Shown: in pieces, positions 1-10,800 of the stretch | Layout of the letters: every line of letters starts with the position of its first letter | Numbering within the stretch: position 1 is the stretch's first letter | Assembly (NCBI RefSeq): GCF_028858725.1 | Contig: NC_084790.1 | Coordinates: 3,850,001-3,914,000 of the forward strand | Direction: 5' to 3' | DNA length: 64,000 nucleotides | Origin: Colius striatus | Taxonomy: Eukaryota; Chordata; Aves; Coliiformes; Coliidae | Notes under the pieces: model-generated | Databases searched by the model: none | What the model saw: only the letters and a program-made list of their open reading frames with translations | What the model was told of the DNA's origin: nothing | Position numbers and translations under genes: made by a program

Positions 1-399
1 GCGGCCGTGCGCGCCGCCCGCCGGCAGCCGCTCCAGGAGCGCGGCCAGGAGCCGCTCGGGGGGCGCGGGCGCGGCGGGGACGCAGCCGCAGCCGCAGCAC
101 CGGGCGGCGGGCGGCGGCTCGGGGCTCGGCGGCTCCAGGTCCCGGTCGCCAGCCGGGGACGGCTCCTCGGGGGAAGGGAGCGGCGCCTCGGGCGGCCGCA
201 GCTCCAGCCAGCGGCCCTCGCTGCCCGACTGCGGCCCCGCCGACCCCGCCGGCTCCTCAGGGGAGGCGGGCGGGCGCGACAGGCTCTGCCGCCGCGGTCC
301 GGGTCCCGATCCTGGCCCCGCTCCCGGTCCCGGTCCGGCGGCGGGGCGAGCGGGCAGGTGCGAGCCCGGCTTCTTCAGCAACTTCTCCAGCGGCTTCAT
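1..399 (-). CDS. RAPGEFL1: RAPGEFL1, first coding exon (partial, runs off the left edge)
   Basis: Rap guanine nucleotide exchange factor-like 1, a catalytic-domain relative of the EPAC/RAPGEF family. Only the N-terminus is here. The minus-strand frame opens at 399 and stays open for 133 codons to the window edge. It begins MKPLEKLLKKPGSHL, closely matching the start of mammalian RAPGEFL1 (MKPLEKFLKK). It continues through a Gly/Pro-rich low-complexity stretch, a QSLSRPP segment and a conserved PERLLAALLERLPAGG motif near codons 111-126, where the human protein has PEHLLNRVLERLAGG. No catalytic domain lies in this part. Recognition rests on the two conserved N-terminal motifs and on position next to CASC3, as in mammals. 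The next exon would lie to the left of the window. Confidence 0.9.
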   Translation of the reverse strand, partial: MKPLEKLLKKPGSHLPARPAAGPGPGAGPGSGPGPRRQSLSRPPASPEEPAGSAGPQSGSEGRWLELRPPEAPLPSPEEPSPAGDRDLEPPSPEPPPAARCCGCGCVPAAPAPPERLLAALLERLPAGGAHGR

Positions 400-760
400 G
401 GCCGCCCCGGGCGCGGCGGCAGCTCACCGGGCCATGGGCGGCGGCGGGGCGGCTCGGCTCCGCTCGGTTCGGGTCGGGCTCGGGCCCCGGCGCCGCTCCC
501 CGCCCGCCCCGCGCCCGCTGCGCGCTGCGCCCGGCCGCCAGCGCCCGCCCCGCCGCCCCGCCCCGCCGCCGCCCCCGGCCCCACCGCCGGCACCTGCCCG
601 CCCCCGCCCGCGCCGACACCGGCACCGGACCCGGCCGGGCGACGTGGGGACACCGCGGTGCAGCCGCAGCAGCGACGGGCAGGCGGCGGCACGCGGTTGT
701 CCGTCGTCTCCCCGCTTCCCCGTTCCCGCGGCAGCCCCGCGCAGGTGATGCCGTGTCCCT
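400..760 (-). promoter_or_regulatory. CpG-island promoter and 5' UTR of RAPGEFL1
   Basis: Very GC-rich, CpG-dense sequence directly upstream of the RAPGEFL1 start codon, with several CCCGCCCC/GGGGCGGG GC boxes around 500-580. It has no obvious TATA box. The transcription start is not determinable by eye. CpG density falls after about 800. Confidence 0.6.
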
Positions 761-2028
761 GTCACCTCCCCCCTCCCGCAGCACCGTCACGCCGCGGACG
801 GGGCCACACGCAATCCGTCACGCGCGGGGGATGAGCCCTCCCCCCGCGGCGTACAGCCTGGCTCGGGGGGTACAGCCCACACGCTGTCACCCCCGTCCTG
901 CCGTCACACCGCTGCCCACCCTGATCGGGAGGCACAGCCTCACCTCCCCGCCGGCTCCCCCGTGCTGTCTTACACCCCGTCGCCCTGTCCCCCGGCATGG
1001 CCCACCCTGTGCCAGCCCACCCCTCTGCCATCCGATCCCCCTTTATGCTGTCCCTCCCTGGCATCCCCTCCTTGGGGAGGAAACATCCTCGGACACGGGG
1101 TGACCCACCGCCAGCCCCTTGAGCCCAGCTCTCGCAGCGTGGGAAAGGGCCGGGGGTGTGTGCAGGACCCCCCACCCTGGCACGGGCGCCCCCGGGGCCA
1201 GGGCCGCCCCACGGGCAGGGCCGGGCAGGTCGGGGCGGCTGCCTGCCCCCCGTGCTGCCTGCCAGGCCCAACAGGCCCTGCCGGGCTGGCAAGCTGGGGC
1301 AGGTGTCGGGGCAGGGCAGGGTGAGACGTGGCGCCCGCCTGGGGCACAGCCGCTGAGCCCCCTGCCCCAGCCCCGCTGCCCCTTGTCCCCCCACCGGCAC
1401 CCCGGGAGGCACCGGGGCTGGGTCCCACTCTGCACCCCTCTGGGCATGGGTTGGGATGGTGGCAGGCTCTGTGACCCCTGCAGTCACCACCTCTGGGGCT
1501 TCAGTCCCTGTGAACACAGTGACAGCCCCGGGGTGGGATGGTGGCAAAGGCCGGGGGGATGTGGCAGGTCCCTGCCGTGCCTGGGATGGCAGCCCTGGAG
1601 GGTTTGGGGAGGGATGGAAGATGGGGGTCCCGGCAGCTCCCGCTTTGTTCCCACTTCGCCTCCACCCGGCAGTTGCTTGGCAACTCCATCCACGCGGCTG
1701 TGGGGAAGCGACAAAACGTGTCCCCACGTCCCCATCCCCAGCTGCACGGGGCTGTGGTGGGATGGCTCAGCATGGCATGGTCCTTCTGCACCCCCACAGC
1801 ACCTGCACCCTCCCCACGAGGCTCCTGCGCTCAGACACACCCCACCTGAGACCCCAAAATGCTCCCACCCAGCCAAGCTCCTCTATCCTCTCTGCCTGGG
1901 GTGGCTGGAGGAGGGTGCCCAGCCCTGAGTTTTAGCCACTCTGAGGAGGGCTTCTCATGACAGCAGAGGCTGGAGGGGAAACTGAGACAGAGGGGGCACT
2001 CCTGGCAGTGGCAGTGGGGCTGTGGATG

Positions 2029-2072
2029 GGCAGCAGGGAGAGGAGGGCGATGGCTGTGGGATCCCAACCCAG
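2029..2072 (+). repeat. 44-bp direct duplication, copy 1
   Basis: Identical over 44 bases to 2562-2605. It starts GGCAGCAGGGAGAGGAGGG and ends ATCCCAACCCAG. Both copies follow a GGGAAACTGAG motif by a short distance. It could be a fragment of an uncharacterised interspersed repeat or a local duplication. Confidence 0.8.
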
Positions 2073-2561
2073 CAGGGACCCGGAGCATCGTGCTGTGCCC
2101 CCAGAGAAACGCGCCCCAGATCCAGGCTCAGCTTCTGTCCCCTGGTTCTGCACGGACGGGGGCACTGCTGGCGCAGAGCGAGCTATTAGCTTAATTAATT
2201 TGCTGCTATTTTTCCTAACGAGCTGGGATCTGGAGCAGGCACTTCCCTCCCAGTGCCTGCGCCTCCGTTTGCAGCCGCCCCAGCAGCAGAGCGGGGGGTG
2301 TGCAGCCTCCAGGCACTGCTCAAAACAGACCGTGTGTAGGAGGCAAAAATTACATCGAGGGAAAAATCCCTCCCCGAGCCAGAGCCTTAACCCACTTCCC
2401 AGCTGCAGTGCTGGGGAGCTTGCCATTTGGGGAAGGGGAGAGCTCTAAGTTTGAGGGGCTTCTCAGCTGGCGGCTCCTCTGTGAGGTCCCTGCGTTGGGA
2501 CCCCAGGCCAGGCTCAGCTCTGAGCTCGCTGACAGAGAGGGAAACTGAGGCAGGGGTGCAC

Positions 2562-2605
2562 GGCAGCAGGGAGAGGAGGGCGATGGCTGTGGGATCCCAA
2601 CCCAG
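2562..2605 (+). repeat. 44-bp direct duplication, copy 2
   Basis: Second identical copy of the 44-base segment at 2029-2072, 533 bases downstream in the same orientation. Confidence 0.8.
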
Positions 2606-2734
2606 GCAGAGCTGCAGGGAAAGGGCTGGAGCACAATGGAAAGTGGGAGTTGAGGTCCTCCTGTCTGCCCCTCAAACCACTCTGCACCCAGCTGCTGGCA
2701 GCCCCCAGCCTGGGGCCAGCTGCAGGAGGGCAGA

Positions 2735-2872
2735 CCCCATCCCCTTCTTCAAGACCCACCTGGACATGTTCCTGTGTGACCTGATCTAGGTGAACCTGCT
2801 TCTGCAGGGGGGCTGGACCAGATGATCTCTAAAGGTCCCTTCCAACACCCACCATCCTGTGATTCTACGATC
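2735..2872 (+). mobile_element. CR1 LINE 3'-end fragment
   Basis: Shows the typical 3' end of avian CR1. An ACCTGGACATGTTCCTGTG block is followed by a CTGATCTAGGTGAACCTGCT motif, then GATCTCTAAAGGTCCCTTCCA, ending in the CR1-type terminal ATTCTACGA. Plus orientation, 5'-truncated and non-coding. Confidence 0.85.
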
Positions 2873-4379
2873 TCTGCGCTCCCTTTCACACTCTGTGATG
2901 TGGGTGTACTGGGAGAGTGCAGAGTGGGGAATGTGCCACCCATCCCGGATTGCCGTGGGGAGGGGGGCTGCAGGCAGTGGTGGGGATGGGGAGGGAGGCA
3001 GCAGGCACAGAAGGGTGCGGGTGGCAGCTCCCACACCACCTCCACACCAGTTGTTCCTTCCCCCTGGAGCGAGTGAGGCTGGAGGGAGAGGAGGGAGCTC
3101 GTGTCCCTGGGCTGGCGGATGGGCTGCAGCTGCCCCCTGGGACAGGTGGGTGAGAGGGGGCTGCACAGGAGCTGCCCTTCCTGCCCCACCTGCGGAAGGG
3201 ACACTGGTCCTCACAGGGAACCACACGCTGTCCCTGCCAGTCTCAGCCCAACCAGAGAGAGCCAGGAGAGCTGGCTGTTTTGTGCCATGTCTCTCCTCTG
3301 CCTGCTGACACAAACGTTTGCTCCTCAGTGACAGGAATCCAAACAAGCCCCAAACCCCACCACAGTGGTGCCAGGCCCAGGACTCGATAGAAAGACACGT
3401 TTCAGCCTCAAGGCAGAGAAAGTTACATTTCAGACACAAAGGATTCCTGCTTCTGAAACGCTGCTCCAGCCCCTGAAATGAGGCACGAAAGGCGACGTGA
3501 GCTACAGACAACAAAGAAAGGAAGGATTTCTGCTGGAGAGCTGGGCATGCACGAGATGCTGAGCAGGGGGTGGGCAGGTGGGCACCTCTCCCTGGGCGCA
3601 GATGGGGACCCCCCACTCCATGGCAGCTGGCCCTGCCCCACGCTGGGGGCAGCAGCAGGGACCTGCAGCCTGCCCTGCCCTGCCAACGCTCCTGATGGGA
3701 CCTGCAAACGGCTGCCAGGACACAGCCAGGGTAGGGGGGAGCGTGGGGGAGGCGGCCCGGCCCAGCCTGGCATCGCAGCACATCAGCCTCCAAACGCTAA
3801 GGGTGGGCAGGGGTTGGAAAGGAGGCTGCAGAGGTCCCCAGGGAAATAGCAGCTGACGTGGCATTTCCTCCTGGGGCCCGGAGCCCGGGCTGGATGCGTC
3901 GGGGCTGGTTACAACACCCCCTTTTCCACTTCCACAGCAGCAACACCCAAGTGCTGGGAGCAAATCTCTTCTCTGCCTGCCCTGTCTAGCTGGTTTGGCT
4001 GCTGGCAGGGCTGCTCTGGCAGCATCGAGGTGCCTGGACGCCCATAAACCCTCCCTCACTTCGGCTGGGGTGTGGGTGGAAACCTCCCTGTTCCTCACCA
4101 CAAACCCATGGTGGGGGGAAGGGGGTCACCTCATGCACACACACAGGTTCCTACCCGATGTGAGTTCTCAGCTCAGACACAAACCACCAGCAACACCAGT
4201 TACCGACGGGGGCTCACTCAGAGAAAGAAACAGGAGGAGCTTCTAAACGAAGTGGTGCCTGCAGAGCCAGCATGTTCCTGTCTCTCAGCTGCCCTCTCCG
4301 TGCTGCAGCAAGGGCAGAAATAAACTTGCTAATTTGAAAAGAGAATTGAAACAAAGGACTAACATCAGCTGTCTCCACG

Positions 4380-4855
4380 GGGAGGGGCAGGGGATGTTAC
4401 CTTCCAATTAGTCAAACAAATTCGAGATACCCAAAAGAAACAACTCAGCTTTACTGAAGGAGCTGGTTCATTCCTTACATATAAACAGAGAACACAATCA
4501 AGCCAGTCAAGTTTAACATCCTAAAGGGAAGAGGGGGAAGGGGAGACATTTAGTAAAATAGAGAAGTGGTGAGAACTGGTAGCCAAGAACTGGCTCTGGG
4601 GGGGGGTCGATTTTGGGGTGACCCCTGCACCTCGGTGAGGTGGAGGAAAGGAGCGCAGGTCAGCAGCGGTGAGATGGTTGTTGAGAGGGCACCAGTAAAA
4701 CCAGCAAGGGAAGGTGCCTGGTCCTGAGCAGAAGATGGTGCAGGTGAGTTCATCCCACTGCTTCACCTAGGAGCAGGGAAGGAGCCTTTCCCCAGAAGGA
4801 GCCTCCTCTGGGCCGAGGGGTTGAGTCCAGCGTTGGGATTCCCACGGCTGAGCCC
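4380..4855 (-). other. CASC3: Probable CASC3 3' UTR
   Basis: Sequence following the proposed CASC3 stop codon on the minus strand. There is no canonical AATAAA in this orientation here. A variant AGTAAA lies at about 4450-4455 (reverse complement). The end point is a guess. If exon 12 is read through instead, an AATAAA at about 5377-5382 would serve. Confidence 0.35.
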
Positions 4856-7800
4856 CTACGTGTTGCTCCTCTCCTTTGACTTTTCATCCTGGGGAGGGGG
4901 AGAAGGGCAAGAGGAAAGGAGAAGCAGAGTCTGATGCTGCCCTGTCACAAAGGCTGTGTGGGGGGAGGGGGGGGGGGGTGCTGCCAGCAAAACCCCTTCC
5001 ATGCCTGAGTGCCAAACCCACCACCCACCGCTCCGGGGAACAGGCAGCTCCCTTCAGCCAAGCTCTCCTCATGGTTAAACAAAAGGGCACCTCAAACTGG
5101 GTGATCTGACGGTGGGATTTACAAACACCACGTTTCCCAGCCCTCTAACTCTGCATGAGGAAGACGACCAGCACAGACCTGCCCGGGTGTGGGCTTGCTG
5201 CGGCACAGGCTGGCTCAGCAAGGTGTTGGAAAGGAAACCAAAGACACACGTGTCCCTCTGGCAGGCAGAGCTCACAGCACTGGCGAGAGGAAATCACTGC
5301 CCGAGCAGAGAAAGGGCTCTCCTTCCTGGAAACCCTTGAAGTCTGCTGCTTGAATTAGCTACTAAGGTCTTGACGTTTATTCTTCCAGGGAAGCCACTGC
5401 CTCTTAGCTTAGCACTGGGTTTTCTTCTCTCTCCCTGATCTATTCTTTCTACCCTCAGCAAATGAAAAGAAACAGAAACAAAAGCAAGAGTCAACTTTGG
5501 ACTTACTTTTTACGTGGGTTTAATTTTAAAGTACTTAGAAACTCAAATTAACTGGAGCCCTGCTTACCACCTGCAACGAGAAGCTGAGGTTTGGGTCATG
5601 TCAGAGATCAGACAGTTTCAAGATTTCCTTGGCACAATGTCATTTGGGGTTGGTGGGGTTTTTTTTTGGATGGGAGACTGCAGCACCCTGCACACCCCAA
5701 GCACACAGCATCACACGGACTCACGTCGAGGGGACGGTACCTCAGGAGGGGGTGGTTTGATGGTCACAGGCTGGGATGTCCTTCGAGGTGGTGAAGGCTT
5801 GGGCTGCACTTGCTGCTGGACAGTGTTGTAGTACGTGACCCCTCCGTACACCTGGGACTGGGCCTGTGCTCCCCAGAGAGAGCAGAAGGGTCAGTGCTCT
5901 TTGCATCTGGGGGGAGTGAGAGAGCTGCACCTTCTGTCAGAGCACCCTGTGCCCCAGACAGCCTTTACAGCATTGCCCTGGGCTGTGAAAAGATGCCCCC
6001 AGCCAGCACTGAAAAGGGCTGGGGGATGATTTGTGCCATGTTCCCCAAAGATACAGCCAACAGCAGCACTCACAGCTCCCAGGAGCTTCCCCTACCCCTT
6101 GCCAGGGTCTTGGCAGTGTGGGCAGGTACAGCCTGAAATTTGCAGCAGATGGGTTTCCCCTTCCCCCCACTGAGCTTCCCAACTGCCAGATCACGCCTGT
6201 GCTTTGCAACAGCAGCAGAGGCCTTTTTTTTTCTGCACGGACAAGGCAGTTAACAGCTCCTCTTCACACCAAGATCCCTTCCAGCTTGCCCGGGGGCTTG
6301 AGATTTGCCCCCAAACCAGGTCGATTCCCCCGATGGGGCAGGGGGGAGCAGGGAAGGTGAGAAAGGTTATAGGGTGCAGGGAGTGTGCACATCTCTCACT
6401 CGCCACTGAGTGTCAGCCGTGTGCTGCTGCACAGCGGCCACCGAAGTCGCGGGTCCCACCACAGCACCGGCAGAGAGCTGCCTCCTCCCAGCGAGGGGGA
6501 GAGAGAGATCTGCCTCCTCAGAGGGGGAGGGAGAGGCAGAGAGCTGCCTCCTCGGAGGCAGGGAGGGAAGGACATCTGCCTCCTTGCTGCCCAGCAGCTC
6601 CTGCAGACCCGAGGCCAGAGGTGGAGCAGGGAAAGCCGTCCCCATGCCGGGGGATCTCCCGTCTGGTTCCAACAGTTTCCAGCCTCCTGCCTCCATCTCA
6701 AGCACAAAGGACTTCCAAAGCAATTTTCAAGGTGTCCTTGGCTTAGGATGGACCTGGAAGGGATGTAACAGCTCAAAGGCTCCCAGTGGGCTTCTTCCCC
6801 GTTCCACAGGGAAAGGCCTCGAGATCCACCAACACACCTCACCCCTTAGGCCCCAAAATCCAGGGTAGCTACACAGCTGCCACAGCAGTAGCTTCTTCCT
6901 GTTACCCTCCCCAAACAGAGAGAGGGATGACAGCAAACGACCTCCCACCACAGAGCAGCCCAGCAGCTCCACATCCTCTGCCAGGAAGCCTCAGAGAATA
7001 TTCCCCACGTGTCACAGGATCCCACCTGCTCCCAGTGAGCTTACCTGCGTGTTGGAATAGAGATGAGGAGGAGGTGGAGGGGGGAGTGCTCCTGGGGCGT
7101 AGGGGTAGCTAGGGTTCCCAAAATTCATGACTGCAGGAGGGGAGAAGTAAGTTGGTGCAATCAGCTGCTGTGGTGGGGGCTGGCCAGGGGGCATGGAGAC
7201 TGGTGGAGGGTAGAGGCCAGGGTTTGCCATAGGGGCTGCTGTCTGGTGGGGATGTAAACCTAAGAAGGAACAAAAACAATCAGCTGATGTGATGTCACAT
7301 GTGCCCTGTCAGAGTAGGAAGAAGAGGCACTTTGCTCAAAGGTCTTTCCTGCAGCTACGAGAGCTCAGCTCCTGCATCAGGGAGGGGAAACAGGGAAGTG
7401 GTGCACAGCACAGCCCTCTCCCTGCTCCCAGTGACCCCATTTATGGCCCCATCAGTAACATCAGGAAACAGTTTTTGTGGGCGAGAGAGAGAACCTTCCA
7501 GTTCAACAGCTCTCAGTTCTGCTTTCCTTCTCTGATCTACAAACAGCAGGGACTGAAGAATCAGCCCAGTGTGACAGCTGGCAGAGCCCAGCACCTCACT
7601 GAAGAGGAAGAGACCGAGTCAGAAGGGTCTGCACAGAACCTGCAGACGCAGTCTAACACTCACATCACCTCACTCCTGCACTGGCTGCAAGGGCTAGAAA
7701 TGTCTCTTTCTCTTTCCTAACATTGACTTGGCCCCACTGCATGAGAGAAGGTCAGTTCCATGTTGGAGAAATAGGGAAAATGGATCCCTCTCAGTGAGAA

Positions 7801-10800
7801 AAGCTGTGGGAAAGCAGAGTTTATCTGCTGAGCCTCCCCAGGGCACAAGCACATGGTGGGTGCCCACTGGCCATGCCCTGCTGGGGAGCCGGTTCCTCAC
7901 CTGGATGAGGGAGATGCATTTCTGGCTGCACGATCATTCCTTGGGGTGGCAGCGGGGCTGGGTTCTCGCCGTGGGTGTAGATTGGTCCCTGGAATTGTAC
8001 TGCAACAACACAGCAGGTCAGGAGAAGCACCAGGGAATTTTATTGCTGCAGCAAAGCGCCAGGCACACCCCAGCCAGCTCTGGCTGCGAGACTCCAAGGC
8101 GCTGCTGCGAGCGACGCTCCCACCAGCACACATGCAGCCTGCCAGGCTCACAGATGCTACGTGCTCTCCACAGAAAAGCCTCCTACTCCCTTCACAAAGC
8201 AGAAAGATGCTCAGGGACTTTTCTCCTCCAACACTTTTCAATGCTGGAGGAAATTTCCTAACCTCTCCTCAGGTTTGTTCTGAAATTCTCCCCACTCTTC
8301 AATGTCCTGTTTAGTTTAAAGCCTCGTTCTCCTGACAAAAGCCAGAGAGCTCTGGCACAGGGAAGGGAGGTGGTAAGGCTGGTTGCATGTCAGTGAATTT
8401 AAACACCAGCCAAGGAGGCTCAGAGAAGCCTTTTAGCTGCTGTGAGACAACACAGCGACGCTATGCACAAAGAACGGCGAAGCCCCCATGATCTTCCCAA
8501 TCCTCCCAGGAGTGGAGGAACTCCTGCTCCAGCTGCTCAGGTCTGACTGAACACACACAGGGAGCTTCAGGGACAAGAGGAGAAACACTCACTTGGGTCA
8601 TAGTAGTGCCCTTCCATGATGCTGATGTGCATGGGGGGAGCAGGCTCCGGCACCGGAGGTCTCTGCCGCTGCGACGAGTAGCGTTTCACACGGCCCCCCT
8701 GCACTGCCTGGGAAGAGTCCAAAGGCACAACAGAGTGAGGGTCAGGAGCCCTAAATCAGCAGCACTGATCTTCTCCCCACCCTCCTCCAGCCCCTGCAAA
8801 CCTTTTATGTGTCCCCCAGTAAAAACAACAGGCAGCCACAAAAGGGAAAGGCTGAGGTGTCACAGGCAGCCCTCTAATTACAACCCCCAAACCAAATGAA
8901 GAGCTGGGCTTCCAAAGGCAAGAGTCACGCTCCACGCAACATGTTTTACCATTTCCTCCATCCTGTTAAACTGAGGTGGTGGCCCAGTTCCCACGTGCAT
9001 ATGGTTAGGAATACCTGAGGGGAAAAAAGAAAACAACAAACCAGTTATTATGGGTTTTCCCTTTGTTCCCAGTAAAAAGCCACCTCACCCATCACGGGCT
9101 CGGCGGCCCCGGGATGTCGCTGTCCCATAAACAGGCCCAGCTCTTGCTTTCATGACAAGGAAGCTTCTAACAACCAGCTCTCTGAGGCCTTTAGTTTCAA
9201 CGTCTCAGTACAAATGACAAGCTGCTCAACACCTTTTAAATCTTGCTCAAAAAAAAACCCACCCAAACCACCCAGGAAATCAAACCCTCAGCTTGAAATT
9301 CAGGTCCTGATCTAAGCTTTGCTCTTGCAGAGACAAGGAGCTCTTCAGAAGGGAAAGAAGGAGCCATGTGAGTCTGTCTGAGCTGCAGTTCAAACCCTCT
9401 GCAGGGCACAACTGCTTGTACCGTGGGCTCCTTTGAATGCAGACAACAAAGTCACGGAGCACCTTCAAAACCACGGTGCCAAACTGGTCATGGGCAATGC
9501 CAGGGGAGCTAAGGTGAGTAAAAACAAGCACTGGAAGTACTCACAGATCACCCATATTGCAAATCCATGCACAGGCATCGTGCTGTACAGGCAGGATGAC
9601 TTGATGGCTGACCAAAAGCCTCCCAGAATTAACTCCCACCTTCCCCGCTAGCAAGAAACAAAGGGATAGCAGAACAACATGTCCTTCTTAGAGGAAGAAA
9701 GTGGGTCTCTCACCTGCAGCCTGGAGCTGTCTCATGGTCAGTTTCTTAAGATGCTTTATTTTTAAGCATCAGAAACCAGGAGAAAGGCACACAACCTCAG
9801 CTGCAAAGCACAGCACTTCTGCACTCTCATTCCATGGGCATGTCTAACGTCTGTGACCACAGCCAAGGCCAAGGGTCTGTCCACACAAACACTTCACCAG
9901 ACACATCAGTACAAGATGACTTGTGGTTTCATGACCTAAACCTCAGAAGATGCTTATGAAAGCAGCAAGCTGCTTTCTTCTCCTTGCTCCAGTTTTATTT
10001 CCCTTGGGAAGGACTCCAACATTCCCCAGAAAATACTCTAATTCTGCCAAGAGATAATTATACCCCCAATGACCTCCTGCACAGATGCTCAACTAGAGCT
10101 CAGTCCTCAGCTCACACAAGGGTACTTCTGCCATACACACCCCTCCTCAGCTGGCCTGCCTGCTGCTGCAAACACAGTGGCTTCCTCACACCAGGCACCA
10201 AGCAACTAGCCAGTCCCCGTCAGGTTCCAGCTAGCAGCCACCGAACCTCGACATTGGGCAAAAAGCTGCTAACAAGAGGAAAGTTCCCCCCTGCTCTCAG
10301 CAGGACACGACAGGAGCCTGATTACTCACTCCCTTGACCTGTAAAGCCAGCACCAGGCTCTGTCTGTCCTGGACTCTTGACTCCTACTGTGGCAGCCAGT
10401 CTCACCGTGACTCACACGGCGCAAAGTCCCCGTGGCCTGAGCCACACGTGGGCTTGCAGCTTCACAGAAGCCTCCCTGTGCTCAACACAACACAGGGCAA
10501 AGATCAACTCTTAGGCCCTTCCCAGTCCTAACTCAAACGTTTTATTTCCCCTTTTTCTTGTCCGCTTTCGTCCCTCTACCCACCTCCACTGCACTTCACC
10601 AGCAGCACGAACTGCCATCGTGTACCTACTCTGAGACTGGACAAAGGCAGAGACAATCCAGCTCTCACTGCAAGAATGCAGAACTGCAGTGGGAAACCAA
10701 GAGTGGGCACCCACTTACCCCTCAGCTCCCGGGGCTGTATGAACTGCGACTGCCCCGCTGCCCAGCTCTGCTCTGTCAGGTTCACTTGGGCCATCTCCTG

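Larger units (their letters stand above)
800..4380. other. Intergenic region between the RAPGEFL1 promoter and the CASC3 3' end
   Basis: No gene recognised. It holds an X-box-like GTTGCTTGGCAAC at 1672-1684, a 44-bp exact duplication (2029-2072 and 2562-2605), an AT-rich island at about 2175-2235 and one CR1 fragment (about 2735-2872). The long open frames here lack conserved protein character and are by-products of GC-rich DNA. Confidence 0.6.
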
